Shown: positions 11,497 to 23,309, counted from the stretch's first letter. The stretch: 64,000 bases of DNA from Stomoxys calcitrans (GCF_963082655.1 NC_081553.1:14970643-15034642), one strand, 5' to 3'. Notes: generated from the sequence alone by a model not told the origin. A program made the numbers and translations.

Positions 11497-12237
11497 ACAA
11501 GTAAAATGGCAATAAGTTGGACCGCGCCGAACTTTGGATACCCACCCACACGGGTATATATGTAAACCCACTGAAAATTGGATAACTTAAGCACCCAAAT
11601 TCGGCACAGATATTAAGTGGTCTAATATATATGACACTATTCAATTTTGCAGAACAAAATATTGGTCTTGTTGGCAGATATATTCAATTATAAACCGATC
11701 TGAACCATATCAAGATCGGGTATCAAGAGGCTCAGAAAAACTTACTGTTTCAAATTTCAGCGAAATCGGGTAATAAATAAAGCTTTATGGGCTTCAGACC
11801 CTTTATCGGCAGATCGGTCTTTATGGCAGCTATATCAAATTTAGTCCGACCTGAACCATATTTGGGCCAGATGTCGGGAGGTCTAAAGCTACTCAATGTT
11901 TCAAATTTCAGCGCAATAGGATGAAAAATAATGCATTTATAGGCATTAGACACTTTATCGGAAAATCGGTGTATATAGCAGCTATGTCCAAATATGGTCC
12001 GATTTGACCCATCAAAAAAACGTATCTGTGCCAAATTTCAGCTCAATATCTCAATTTTTGAAGCCTGTAAGGTGATTACAACAGACGGACGGACAGACAC
12101 ACGTCGTTAAATCGTCTTAGATTTTTGCGACGATCCGAAATTTATATTCTTTGTAGGGTCGGAAATTGATATTTCGATGTGTTGCAAACGGAATGACTAA
12201 ATGAATATACCCCTACCCTACGGTGGTGGGTATAAAA
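11497..12237 (+). mobile_element. 153-bp-repeat element, type A, both ends present
   Basis: Starts ACAAGTAAAATGGCAATAAG with a decayed hairpin, then TTGGATACCCACCCACACGG. About three monomers with AAATTTCAGCGAAATCGGGT follow, then a GACGGACGGACAGACA tract and the core with GGGTCGGAAATTG and TGTGTTGCAAACGGAATGAC. It ends CGGTGGTGGGTATAAAA. Confidence 0.82.
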
Positions 12238-13804
12238 ATATATTTTTTCGAATTTTATTGATAACGCGAATTTTTAAAGTTCCAAAAAGTTTATCATAGA
12301 AATAACTTTTTCACTTATGCTATTTCAGTTTCACATGAAAACGGAATTTGGGGTGTAAAAACTTTTCAACTTAACTGTACGAGTTTAATTGCATTGAATA
12401 AGATCAAAAATTAATGGTTCTTTCCGTTAAGTTCCTCATAAGCGCGATTTTTCACTAAAGCGAATTACAGTTATGTGGTTTCCACTGTATTCCCAAACGA
12501 GTCCTAACTACATTGAAAAAAAAAAAAATCCTTGATCTAAGGATTTTGATTCCTTGATCCAAAGATTTTGGTAATTATGGGAGGCTAAAGAAGGGAATCT
12601 CAAAATAAAAATGCTTTCTTTAAATTTAAGTAGCTATATACTAGCGTGTCTGTGTCTTTAACTATAGTACAACATTATGCTAAAGTCAATTTCAACGATA
12701 TTTGAACCTTCATAATAATATCAAGAAAAAATCTTTTACCTAACGAATTGTTTTCTTAAAAATTGCGAATCATTTAATAAAGTTCAGCATCTTTGGCTCG
12801 AATCTTTAAAGATGGTACAATGTTTCTTTTCAGTGTATTGTTTGTGGTAAAATACCGGAACGCTTGAGGTTTTCTCTAAAATGGCAACAATTAAAACAAA
12901 AAGTTTTTCTATGTCATCAGTGAACCATGATTATTTTAATAATGTCTCTATGGATGGTCAAGCCTGTTAAGTGTTTCACCAAGAAAGGAAAGCAATGCCA
13001 AAATAGACACAGATCTGTGCACAAAACAAAACAACTTCGAAAACTTTAACAAGGACATCAAAAAGATTTCACATTTTAGTCGCTTTGTTGGGTCAGGTTT
13101 TTTTTCTGCGCTAACCTGTAAAGTTGGTTTGTGTTAATTTACATATTATGTCATGCGAGAAAAATGAATCCCTTCTATATTTTATAACTTCTAGTCAAAG
13201 TATGCAAGCATTTTCTAAAATTGCAAATAAACAACAACATGTGAAAATATGTCAGTAATAGCTTGGTTTTTTGAGGCTATTAATTAATTTTGTTTGTCCA
13301 GTGGCCCATACCGATTTAGTGAATGCGAAAGGCATGTCTTGGCTTGCTTATATTTTATAACAAAAAAACATATTTTTAATAGAATTTTTGTAAGGACATT
13401 TTGAGCTTCAACAACTTTCATGCAAATATACATAATTATTTTCTAACACTCGGCAGATGCCTATTAAAGGCAACATGTTCAATGAATAAAGTTGTCATTA
13501 AATTATGAAGATCATCTATGGCATTTGCATATTACAACATTGTTTGTATGTAAGAATGTAATGTGGAGTATTGTTTTGAAAATATAGTTATAGTGCAAGT
13601 TTAAAATATTATTACGTTGTAATGGAAGAGCAATATACGTAAATATTAAAATTATTAAATTAAGGCAAAACTGGTATACAGGGTGTATAAGCGACATTCA
13701 CTTAAACAGCAATATAAACCTCAGTTACAATGCATATGTGTAATGTATCGCGAAATGCTCTATTGTGAAAGATTTCTGAACAACTGTTGTTTTTGGACCA
13801 TTTG
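12238..13804. other. AT-rich intergenic sequence
   Basis: No gene recognised. 12512 to about 12840 begins CATTGAAAAAAA and ends TTTCTTTTCAGTG, a weak inverted pair that could mark a small DNA element. Inside it, near 12530-12575, is the near-duplicated motif TCCTTGATCTAAGGATTTTG / TCCTTGATCCAAAGATTTTG. Confidence 0.4.
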
Positions 13805-14100
13805 ACTATGTTCGGACGGTCCGAATCTCGGGAATTCACCACCATGGACTCTGCTAAAAAGCTTACTTGATATAATTCCGCATAATTCCACTTTATGTAC
13901 CAAATTTCAGACAAACCAGGCAAGAATTGAAGGAGGCTAATGGGGAGATGGGTTTATATGGGAGCTATATCAGATTATAGACTGATTTGGACAATACTAT
14001 CCATAGGTGTTGAAAGTCACAACAAAACACTTCGTGCAAAATTTCAACTAAAATCAAGAATTCAAATTGGGGGATCGGTTCATACAAAAGATTTGGATCA
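13805..14100 (+). mobile_element. 153-bp-repeat element, type D (B-like), 5' fragment
   Basis: Hairpin remnant TTCGGACGGTCCGAATCTCGGG, then TTCACCACCATGGACTCTGC, as in the copy at 49.07 kb. Monomer pieces with GGTTTATATGGGAGCTATAT, AGTCACAACAAAACACTTCG and AAATTTCA follow. It is cut at about 14100, next to a mariner. Confidence 0.65.
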
Positions 14101-14113
14101 TACATGGCACCGG

Positions 14114-14335
14114 CGTGCTTGCCATTTATATTCCGGGATTATACAACCCTTGTGTTGCACAGCTTTATCGTAAAGCTTGAAATTTTTGTGGTTATACCTA
14201 CTCAGAACGTTTTGACATACGAGCGCTATTTGTGTTGTTTACAGTAACATAAAAGATTCATCTCACCCAAATTAAATCGTGAACATTTTCGTGCAATTAC
14301 ATTTTACATCATTAAACGTGATTTACTTTTTGGGC
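14114..14335 (+). pseudogene. Mariner relic, 5' end portion
   Basis: Matches the 5' terminal region of the mariner at 19.84 kb (TTTATATTCCGGGATTATAC, CTCAGAACGTTTTGACATAC, GAGCGCTATTTGTGTTGTTT, GAACATTTTCGTGCAATTA). It is followed at 14310-14335 by TACTTTTTGGGCAACCCAA, the terminal repeat of the MITE type seen at 6.1 kb. The transposase interior is missing from this piece. Confidence 0.65.
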
Positions 14336-14339
14336 AACC

Positions 14340-15165
14340 CAATATATATATTCTTGATCGTCATAAAAATTTAAGACGACCTAGCCATTTCCGTCCGTCT
14401 GTCTGTTGAAATCACGCTACAGTTCTTAAAAATAGAGAAATTTAGCTGAAACTTTGCACAGATTCTTAGCTGGTTAAGTTTGAAGTTGGGCTATATCGGA
14501 TTATAACTTGATATAGCCTCCATATAGACCTATTCGCAGTTTTAGGGTTATAGGCCAATAAAACCTACATTTATTATCCGATTTTGTTGAAATCGGGGAC
14601 GGGGAGTTGTGTTAGGCCCTTCAACATCCTTCTGCAATTTGACCCAGATCGGTCCAGATTTGATAGTTGTCATATAGACCGATCTCTCGATTTAAAGTCT
14701 TGGCCCCATAACAGACGCAATTATTGTCCGATTTAGCCAACATTTGCGACAGTGAGTTAAGTTAGGCCCCTCGATATCCTTCTTCAATATGGCGCAGATC
14801 GGTTCAGATTTAGATATAGCTGCCATATAGACCGATCTCTCAACTTAAAGTCTTGGCCCCATAAATGGAACATTTATAATCCGATTTCGTTCAAATTTGA
14901 CATAGTGACTTATGTTAGGCTTTTCGACATCCGTGTCGTATATGGTTCATATCTGTTCCGCAAAATTGAACAATGACTTGTACTTATTAGACCACTCAAT
15001 ATCCATGTCGAATTTGGTCCAAATCGGACCATATTTCGATAAAGCTGCTATGGGGGCATAAATTATGAATTTTTCACCGGATTATGACGAAATGTGATTT
15101 ACAATATACCCGAGGTGGTGGGTATGACAGGGTTCGGCCCGGCCGAACTTAACGCCTTTTTACAT
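14340..15165 (-). mobile_element. 153-bp-repeat element, type A, interrupting a mariner
   Basis: The plus-strand left side has the core and GTCCGTCTGTCTG; the right side ends GGTGGTGGGTATGACAGG, the hairpin TTCGGCCCGGCCGAA, then CTTAACGCCTTTTTAC. Three to four monomers lie between. It separates the 5' piece (14.1-14.3 kb) from the 3' pieces (15.17 and 15.89 kb) of what appears to be one mariner. Confidence 0.78.
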
Positions 15166-15166
15166 A

Positions 15167-15259
15167 TAGAGCACTCAAAACATCGATTTGATTAGTCATC
15201 CGCCAAATAGTACTGACTTGGCACCGAATGACTACTTAATATTTCCGTAAGTAAAAAAA
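15167..15259 (+). pseudogene. Mariner transposase relic, segment before the element insertion
   Basis: Encodes a mariner region with STQNI-like residues, SHPP, a degraded third-aspartate motif (STDLAPND where others have SPDLAPND), then a phenylalanine-proline and lysines. The frame stops exactly where a type B element begins at 15260 and resumes at 15890. Confidence 0.7.
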
Positions 15260-15889
15260 ACAAGTGAGAGCGTGCTAAATTCGGCCGGGCCGAATCTTAT
15301 ATACCCTCCACCAGACCATATGAGACACGTTAATTGAAAGTCATGAGAGAAGCCGTTGTACAAAATTTCTGCCAAATCGGATAAGAATTGCGACCTCTAT
15401 TGGCGCAAGAAGTCAAGATCCAAGATCGGTTTATATGACAGCTATACGAGATTATGAACCGATTTGAATCATACAGTTATTGGAAGTGATACCAAAACAC
15501 TGCGTGCAAAATTTCAGTCGAATCGGACGAGAATTGCGCCCTCTTGAGGCTCAAGAAGTCAAGACCCAAGATCGGTTTATATGGCAGCTACATCAAAACA
15601 TGGGCCGATTTGGCCCATTTACAATCCACACCGGCCTACTCTAATACAATTTTTTATGCAAAATTTCAAGCGGCTAGCTTTACTCCTTCGAAAGTTAGCG
15701 TGATTTCGACAGATAGACGGATGGGCGGACTGACAGATGGACAGAAGGACGGACATGGCTAGATCGACTTAGCATGACATGACGATCAAGAATATTTATA
15801 CTTTATAGGGTCTCGGACACATATTTCGAGTTGTTACAAACAGAATGACGAAATTAGTATAACCCCATCCTATAGTGGAGGGTATAAAA
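15260..15889 (+). mobile_element. 153-bp-repeat element, type B, inserted inside a mariner
   Basis: Starts ACAAGTGAGAGCGTGCTAAA and TTCGGCCGGGCCGAA. It has two to three monomers (AGATCGGTTTATATGGCAGC), the GACAGATGGACAGAAGGACG tract and the core, and ends GTGGAGGGTATAAAA. Because the flanking mariner reading frame continues across it, the termini are fixed to within a few bases: ACAAGTG... to ...TATAAAA, set within a run of A residues. Confidence 0.85.
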
Positions 15890-16042
15890 ATGAGAGGTTA
15901 ACGTTCTTCGACACTTGATGAAGCGGTTGATGCGTTTAGAATGCATGTTTTGAAGATACCTCAATCAGAGTGGCAAAAGTCCTTTGACAATTGGGTCAAA
16001 CGCATGAAAAAGTGTATAGATCTTAAAGGGGAATATTTTTAA
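15890..16042 (+). pseudogene. Mariner transposase relic, C-terminal end
   Basis: Continues the mariner frame after the inserted element: RSSTLDEAVDAF, then HVLKIPQSEW, WVKRMKKCIDLKGEYF and a stop at 16040-16042. This is the usual C-terminus of cecropia/irritans-like mariner transposases. It has one in-frame stop near the junction and belongs to the dead element begun at 14.1 kb. Confidence 0.75.
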
Positions 16043-16104
16043 AAACAACAAAGCAATTTTCGATGATTAAAATTTGTTTTTGTGTTCTCTAATCCCGAAA
16101 TATA

Positions 16105-16258
16105 AAAGGCAAACCTCGTATGTGGCACTAAGCCTCAAAGAGGTGTCGGCCTGCGGCACGCCGTTCAAATTCTGCAAATAATGAGGTTAAACTTTAATCG
16201 GAAAGCACATGTGGATATGTGGGAAGTTTTCCGCCTGTTCCTTAATGGAATGTGCATG
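16105..16258 (+). mobile_element. SINE fragment, 3' half
   Basis: GAGGTGTCGGCCTGCGGCAC, GCCGTTCAAATTCTG, TAATCGGAAAGCAC and CTGTTCCTTAATGGAATG match the 3' half of the tRNA-derived SINE. The tRNA-like head is missing. Confidence 0.65.
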
Positions 16259-16980
16259 GCAATTGATTGGCGTTCTTCTTCAAACCATTGCCTTTATTAT
16301 AGTACAAGTCCTTATTTAAGATTTACATACCCCTAACAAAAGCATAATAGGCTGAAGCATAGGGGAAGAGTATTATGAAATTTTATTTTAAATATTGTTA
16401 ACATTTTTCGCAACGCTTAATACTTCTAATTAAAAAAAATAATTAAATTTGAATTCAAATTCACCCTCCATAGTGGACGAAGTTGTATGCCGTTACCAAT
16501 GGGTCATTAATTAAAATGTTGTTGAAAATGTAATTAGAGTTCGATGAGCTACAATTGGCAGCGTTGAAAGTTAAAATGGTATTAGGATTCATTATAAATT
16601 TCCAATGTGATGCAGAGATTACACTTCGTTTAGTTTAGTTTCACGCACTACTCGGATTAAAAGGCAAAGGTTTTGTTTCAGTTCTTCTACAAGATAAATT
16701 AATCCAGTATTTTATTTCTAATTTGCTGCAAATATCATTAAATATTGAGTCAAAAAAGGTTCAATCCCTATCTCGCAAGCCTTTCAGGCTTCTTGTTCTC
16801 TGTTCTCTTTGTACTAAATTTAAATTTTTAAATTAGCACTGATTAAAGATGTTTTAAATTGATTCTCCTTGTACTAAATTTAAATTTTTAAATTAGCACT
16901 GATTAAAGATGTTTTAAATTGATATTGCGAATTTTTTATCTTAGACTTAACTTCGTATCTTATGACAAAAATCTTTGAAA
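16259..16980. other. Intergenic AT-rich sequence
   Basis: No gene seen. It contains the 60-bp tandem duplication listed separately. Confidence 0.5.
16806..16925. repeat. 60-bp tandem duplication
   Basis: Two back-to-back copies of a 60-bp unit (TTTGTACTAAATTTAAATTT ... GATGTTTTAAATTGATTCTC) differ at a single base as far as I can see. The near identity points to a recent duplication. Confidence 0.95.
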
Positions 16981-17827
16981 ACAAGTAAAAAGGCGTTAAG
17001 TTCGGCCGAGCCCAACTTTGGATACCCACCACCTCGGGTATATATGTAAACCACCTTTCGTCAAAATCAGGTGAAAATGCATACCTTATGCCCCATAGCA
17101 GCTATATCGAAATATTTTCCGATTTGAATCAAATACTTATAAGTACAAGTTATTGCTCAATTTTGTATAACAAAATATTTGTGTTTTTAGTAGCTATTTC
17201 TAAAAATAAACCGATCTGAACAATATACCACATGGATGTCGAAAAGCGTAATATAAGTCACTGTGTCAAATTTCAGTGAAATCGGATTATAAATGCGCCT
17301 TTTATGGGGCCAAGACTTTAAATCTAAAGAACCGTCTATATGGCAGCTATATTGAAAAAAATATCGAAGGGCCTAACACAACCACTGTCCCAAAATTTAG
17401 CCAAGTCGGACAATAAATGCGCCTTTTATGGTCGCAAGACCTTAAATCGAGAGATCGGTCTATATGGCAGCTATACCCAAATCTGGACCGATCTGGGCCA
17501 AATTGAGGAACTATGTCGAAGGGCCTAACAGAACTGACCCTAATTTTGGCAAAATCGGATAATAAATGTGGCTTTTATTGCCCTATGACCCTAACGGCGG
17601 ATAGGTACATCTTCGAACTTAAACTGCAAAGTTTCAGCTCAATATCTCTTTTTTTAAAGACTGTAGCGTGATTTTAACAGACAGACGAACGGACATTGCT
17701 AGATCGTCTTAGATTTTTACGCTGATCAAGAATATGTATACTTAATATGGTCGGAAATGGATATTTCGATGTGTTGCAAACGGAATGACAAAATCAATAT
17801 ACCTCTATTCTTCGGTGGTGGGTATAA
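16981..17827 (+). mobile_element. 153-bp-repeat element, type A, both ends present
   Basis: ACAAGTAAAAAGGCGTTAAG, an imperfect hairpin and TTGGATACCCACCACCTCGG at the start. Three to four monomers, an ACAGACAGACGAACGGACAT tract and the core TTACGCTGATCAAGAATATG follow, ending GGTGGTGGGTATAAAA. Confidence 0.85.
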
Positions 17828-17944
17828 AAATCGAAAAGATATATGCTCGGAGTCATTTCTAATAAAAAATTATATTAATTGAGCGATCTAAATTCAAAGT
17901 GCCGCATAGTTCATAGCAACTTAAATGTAAAGATAACAACCTTA

Positions 17945-18741
17945 TTTTTATACCCTCCATCTTAGGATGGGGGTATACTAATTTCGTCATTCTGTTTGCA
18001 ACACAACGAAATATCGATTTCCGACCCTATAAATTTATATATTCTTGATCAGCGTAAAAATCTAAGACGATCTAGCCATGTCCGTCCGTCTGTCCATCTG
18101 TCTGTTGAAAACACGCTGTAGTCTTTAAAAATAGAGATATTGAGCTGAAATATATCGGACTATATCTTTATATAGCCTCCATATAGACTGATTCGCCGAT
18201 TTGGGGTCTTGCCCATAAAAGCCACATTTATTATCCGATTTTGCTGAAATTTGGGACCGTGAGTTGTGTAAGGCAATTTGACATCTTTTCTCAATTTAGT
18301 TCAGATCGGTCCAGATTTGGATATAGCTGCCATTGAGACCGATCTCTCGATTTAAGGTCTTGGCCCTAAAAAGCGCATTTATTGTCCGATTTTGCCAAAA
18401 TTTGGGACAGTGAGTTACGTTAAGCCCTTCGACATCCTTCTTAAATTTTGCTCAGATCGGTCCAGATTTCGATATATCTGCCATATAGACCGATCACTCA
18501 ATTTAAGGTTTTGGGCCCATAAAAGGCGCATATATTGTTCGATGTTGCCGAAATTTGGAACACAATTGAACAATGGATTGTACTTCTTAGTATTTGGTCC
18601 AAATCGGAACATATTTCGATATAGCTGCTATGGGGCATAAGGTATGAATTTTTCACCGGATTTTGACGAAGGGTGGTTTACATATATTCCAGAGGTGGTG
18701 TGCAAGTTCGGCCCGACCGAACTTAATGCCTTTTTACTTGT
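17945..18741 (-). mobile_element. 153-bp-repeat element, type A, both ends present
   Basis: Plus strand: TTTTTATACCCTCCATCTTA, the core, GTCCGTCCGTCTGTCC, three to four monomers, then GAGGTGGTG and a hairpin remnant TTCGGCCCGACCGAA with CTTAATGCCTTTTTACTTGT. It lies tail-to-tail with the preceding copy, 117 bp away. Confidence 0.82.
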
Positions 18742-19707
18742 TGTTACTATTCGTTCTTGAGTGTAGTCGAATCTTTAGGCCAAAGTGATTGAATAAAGCA
18801 TTTACAATTCGTTGACACCTTCTGCCTATAAATCCTCTTCTTGTTTGTAATTATAAAATGTAAATAAGCCAATAAAGCTTAAAACCTCTCAGCAACCTCC
18901 CGAAACAACTACCAAAATTTTTTCCAACTAAACATTCGGTGGTGAGAAAATTTGCCCAACATATTTTAGGCAATATAAAATCAATTCTAAATTATTATAA
19001 AAATATAGGCCAATTTGCATATAAAACAGTTCATATTTTTTTAGTTCACGAAAGATTCAATGTGATGAGTTTAAAAGAGAATTTATCAAGCAGCAATAAC
19101 CAAGCAAGGAAAGGGGACTGACATATTGAAGAAATTCTTACCACCATTTATGAGGGAATTATGAAGTTGGTTGGTTTGGTGCGTTGATGTTTTTCCCGTC
19201 AATTTGTTGGGTGGTTGACTGCTTGTTGCATTTGTCCTACTGGAGTCAAGTGGTTGTGAAAGTGTTTTTCGCATATAAATTGATGTTAATGTTATTTTTT
19301 TAAGTAAATCTTTTTAGCATATTTTATGGCCACTTTGGTAATAGCAGCTCTTCTCTGGCAAAATGTTAGCAGTTGCATACTTTTTTTAATATTTTGTGTC
19401 ATTGTTTAGCCATCATCCTGAATGTATTCTTTAAAAAAAAAATTCTATGAATTTTTCCGGCCTGATAAGTGCAAGTCAATTAAATTCCGTTTAAAGAATG
19501 AACGAACGAAAACAAAATGAAGAGTGGTCAGATAGACCTTTATGTAGAGCTATGGATAATATATAGTAACAAGGGTACAAACACTTACATATATTCATAC
19601 ATTTTATATATATACATATATAGCTACCATATGAACCGATATTCCGATAAGATAAAGGCTAGCAGCACTTTAATATACTTACATTCTTACGTAGCTAGAA
19701 ACACACA
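18742..19707. other. Intergenic sequence
   Basis: No recognisable exon. A TA-rich stretch lies at 19590-19625. The short open frames at 18939-19121 and 19517-19720 show no known motif. Confidence 0.45.
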
Positions 19708-19841
19708 TGAACCAACTTAGGGGTGTAAGGGGTAAGTACTCGTAGCATGGAATTCCTAACTTAAAATTTTCTTTTTCGAGTTAATTTTTTAGTTTTTAGA
19801 GCGCACAACAAGCCTATTACTGGCTTAGTTGTATGTCCATA
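19708..19841 (+). mobile_element. LINE 3'-end fragment
   Basis: Inverted match to 32500-32680, the 3' untranslated part of the LINE at 32.5-35.4 kb (ATGAACCAACTTAGGGG, GAATTCCTAACTTAAAATTT, CACAACAAGCCTATTACTGG, TATGTCCATA). It stops at the TA where a mariner begins. Confidence 0.65.
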
Positions 19842-20812
19842 CGAGGGTTGCCTTTTATATTTCGGGATTGGACAACCCTTGTGATGCAATCTGACAACGG
19901 ACAGCTCTATCGTAAAACTTGACATTATTGAGGTTATACGTACTCAGAACGTTTTGACATACGAGCGCTACTTGTGTTGTTTATAGTAACTTAAAAAATT
20001 CATCTCGCCCAAAAAACGGAACTAAATCGTGAAAATTTTCGTGCAATTATTTTTTAAAACTTTCGACGTTGAATAACTCAACACCAGTGCATCGATGAAG
20101 TTAATTAAATTTTTGACGCTGAAGCTCCATCAAGGAACAGGTCGTAGTTCACTCCAAGACGAATTTCGTGAAGGTCGTCCAAAATCAGTTGTTGTTCAAA
20201 AAACCATTGATGCCGTGCGCCTACTAATATTGCAAGATCGTCATATGACCTATCGTGGGATTGAGACAACCTTAGGCATTAGTGGGACCAGCATACATTC
20301 AATATTGCATGAATATCTGACCTTCAAAAAATTTGTTGGCGTTGAATCCCACACAAGTTGTCAATCACTTAATAAAAGGCTCATTTCGATTGGTCAAAAG
20401 TAATGTTCCTAAATATGATATGATATTCCTGTGATATCGTGCCAGGTGATGAATAGTGGATTTACGCGTATGAGCCCGAAAGTAAACAGCAGTCGACTGT
20501 ATGGGTGTTTCAAGATCAGTCAAATCCAACAAAAGTTGCTTGCGCACGAAGCACTTCCATTCAAATGATCGCCTGTTTTTTCGGAAAAACTGGACATGTC
20601 ACAATCGTATCACTAGAACAACACAGAACAGTCAATTCTGAGTGGTACCGCACCATTTTATTGCCAGTTGTCTTCCAAGAAATCAGAAAAACCAATCGCC
20701 GAAGACGGATCACTTTTCACCACGACAATGGAGCTTTCACATATCGGCTCAAACAACTGCATTTTTGAGCACTCAAAACATCGATAAGATGAGCCATCCT
20801 TAGTCGTCTAGA
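19842..20812 (+). pseudogene. Mariner relic with decayed transposase gene
   Basis: The 5' end CGAGGGTTGCCTTTTATATT follows a TA. The transposase region then runs in broken frames: 20095-20400 has the N-terminal DNA-binding part (GRSSLQDEFREGRPKS, then DRHMTYRGIETTLGISG helix-turn-helix); 20440-20480 keeps GDE with the first catalytic aspartate followed by a stop, then WIYAYEPE; 20505-20768 has QMIACFFGKTGHV, NSEWYRT, EIRKTNRRRRI and HHDN with the second catalytic aspartate. The third aspartate region is lost and the copy ends near 20812. Several stops and shifts make it inactive. It resembles cecropia/irritans-group mariners. Confidence 0.88.
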
Positions 20813-20824
20813 TATCCACGTTGG

Positions 20825-22480
20825 CTAGATTAAAGCCCATTGTGATTCCTCATATTCCCTCTTCTCCTTCCAATGAATTCACTTCACAAAGCAAACCATC
20901 CATCCTTTAACATAGTTTCTGGAGCCACCCAGATGAAAAAGCAAACGCCTTGAGGCTGCACGGATTTACGCCTCTCAGTTCTTCTGGTGCCTGAAAGAAA
21001 AAAAGAACCCAGTATCCTATTTCGACTTTAGCATAAAGCAGGGCATTGACAAAATACAGCGGAAGCTGTAGTTCGAGGCGCCGATCTCATGACACCACCG
21101 ACATATATCATATTTTCAAATGCCAAAACGAGACAAATGGTGATGTCTTACGTCCTTTTTTTGTTCACATCCTGCTATTGAATTTCAGCGATTTAACCAT
21201 GTTTCCTTATAATGCTCCTTAATTCCATAGAATATTTTCGATAGTGGTGGGTATACATCCAATTTTGACTCAAGAGCAAAGCTTACATCCGATCTCGCAA
21301 ACATGTCCTCCTTCTTATTTCCTATAATATCCTTATGTTGGGGAACCAGGCATAAAGCTAGATTTGGATTCCTCTGAAGGCTATTTAAGACTTCTCGACA
21401 TCGACCCAAAACCTTAGATCTTATACTCGTGTCACCAAAAGCCTTCAATGCTGCTTGACTATCGCTGTATATACAGATGTTAGATCGATCTATACCTCTG
21501 GATAGGACAATCTCTGCCGCCCTAGTTATCGCAAAGACCTCTGTCAGCACGCATTTGCAAAGAGCCGATGATATCAACTTCACCGCAATATATGCCACAA
21601 CCGTGTCCAATATACGGTTATGTCTACCTGGAGTCAAGCTGTGATTGTCTGAACAGAGTCCTCTCTGCCGACACCTTTATAAACAAACCGATCGGTTGGA
21701 TTTCCATCATTACCTCTAGGGACCTTGTCCTTGACCATAGCTCTAGTCATGAATCTCAAGGCAACCCTATTAACCATGTCTGGATCGCCTTTTACCCCTT
21801 GCATCGTTGGGAATTTGAACTTCGGGATTCAGGGATGCAATCCGCGGCCCAAGACGCCGTGCAACTGATATGGTGTCTATAAATTTACCCATAACGAGAA
21901 TGACAAGATCATCTGCATAAGCACACACCTTCAACCCTTTCGCCTTCAATCTGAACCGAATTACATCAACTTACATTTCGGGTAAACGCCGTCCGATCCG
22001 GGTGACTTGTAAGATCCGAAAGAGTGTTATGCTCAACGAACACGTTCATAAGTAAAAAGTCTCCTCGCCATATCAGCATCATTCCCCCGTTCCCCACCAT
22101 TATGAAATCGATGTCCCAAGCAAATGCAATATAGTCTCACGAGGGGATTCGGTCCATTACCATCCGACTTCTGCAGATTTCACGTAAATGAAGAATCTTC
22201 AGTAATCTTAAATATCCTATATATATGATGGTTCCTCAATCAACCTCACAAAGTCTTCCCTTCGGACCATTCTCAGTGCCTTCTTATAAATTGTAAAGTT
22301 ATCCTCATAAGCTTTCCATAAATTCCTGTTACCATTGCCACTTGCCGTATTGAATGCCCTTCTCGCATCCTTCCTGAGTTCTTTTAGATTTCTGGTCCAC
22401 CATCTCCTATCCTTCTACTTCTTCGACATTCTGACTGGAAAAGCCGATTAAGAAGCCGACGTCATTTGAAACTCCAGCAC
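20825..22480 (-). pseudogene. LINE relic (jockey-superfamily) with partial RT and RNase H
   Basis: Order on the minus strand: a linker before RT (WWTRNLKELRKDARRAFNTA, near 22400-22340); an RT fingers motif KSPGSDG (near 22000); after a visible deletion, the RT catalytic motif CAYADDLVILV (near 21935); then RNase H in the open frame 21637-21185 with TEVFAITRAAEIV, SDSQAAL and a degraded VPQHKDIIGNKKED in place of VPGHSGI-GNE-AD. A cysteine/histidine-containing tail (ICRWCHE) lies near 21080. Stops and shifts break the frame throughout. The endonuclease is absent. Confidence 0.8.
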
Positions 22481-22744
22481 CTGAACCTGGAGATCTAAAT
22501 TCTCCATGCCTGAACTGCCGCAATGAACATGGTGAGCGTTTGCGCCACAGCTCAGCATTAAATTCATATTCCTCGACCTACAGTGTAGAATGAGGAGGTG
22601 GCAACTGCTGATCATCATGCAGAAAGTATACGGAAGAAATGGCAAGTTCCTTACCGCCGTATGACTCTTCCTGTACAGAATTGTTTCAAAACAAAGCATG
22701 TCAAATTTCTTCTCACCAAAATACAAGTTCTACACTTGTTGAAG

Positions 22745-22915
22745 CTTCCATAAAAACCGATTTCAGATTTGACTTCTGGAGCCCCATTTGGTCGAAAATC
22801 TTATACGATTTGGCTGATATTTTGCACAGACTTCTACTATGGTCTCTAATATTCAAACCAAGTATGGTCCGAATTGCTTCATAAGGCGATATAGCTTACA
22901 CTATACACTATAGTG
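22745..22915 (-). mobile_element. Type B element fragment
   Basis: Reverse-oriented monomer pieces: TAAAAACCGATTTCAGATTT, CTTATACGATTTGGCTGATA, TTTGCACAGACTTCTACTAT and GTATGGTCCGAATTG. No ends remain. Confidence 0.6.
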
Positions 22916-22982
22916 GGGGTGTGAGGTATAATAGAGTATTAAGAAGCCCAGTTATTATTACTTAGTGCATTTGTTTCAACGC

Positions 22983-23228
22983 AGGGGCAAACTTCTCACA
23001 TATCAATGACTGCAGTCCGATTCAAGTTTAAGCTCAATGATAAGGGGCCTCCTTTTTGTTGCCGAGTCCGAACGGCGAGCCGCAGTGCGACACCTCTTTT
23101 GCCTCCAGCATTAGGAGGGAAAAACCACCGCTGAAAAAAAACTTTTTTTCTGATGGTCTCGCCAGGGTTCGAACTCAGTCGTTCAGCGTCATAGGCGGAC
23201 ATGCTAACCTCTGCGCTACGGTGGCCTC
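22983..23228 (-). mobile_element. tRNA-derived SINE
   Basis: The minus strand begins GAGGCCACCGTAGCGCAGAG with A box TAGCGCAGAGG. It continues GCATGTCCGCCTATGACGCT and a B box GGTTCGAACCC variant (plus strand AGGGTTCGAACTCAGT). The body has AGCGGTGGTTTTTCCCTCC, CGCACTGCGGC and AATCGGACTGCAGTCATTGA. The 3' end is truncated within TTTGCCCCTG. Confidence 0.85.
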
Positions 23229-23309
23229 CGAAGTTAATCAAAGTACAGGTCGTAATTTCCATCCTATTATATTGAAAATTTGAGTATGCGTAGAGACGAA
23301 GCGTACTGA

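Noticed and set aside
21568..21882. Plus-strand 104-codon frame
   Set aside because: Antisense shadow of the LINE region that contains RNase H and the RT C-terminus.
22996..23262. Open frames over SINE copies (22996-23262, 30029-30235, 53384-53692, 62355-62588)
   Set aside because: All share the same YDAERLGSNPGE-type text produced by translating the SINE; not proteins.
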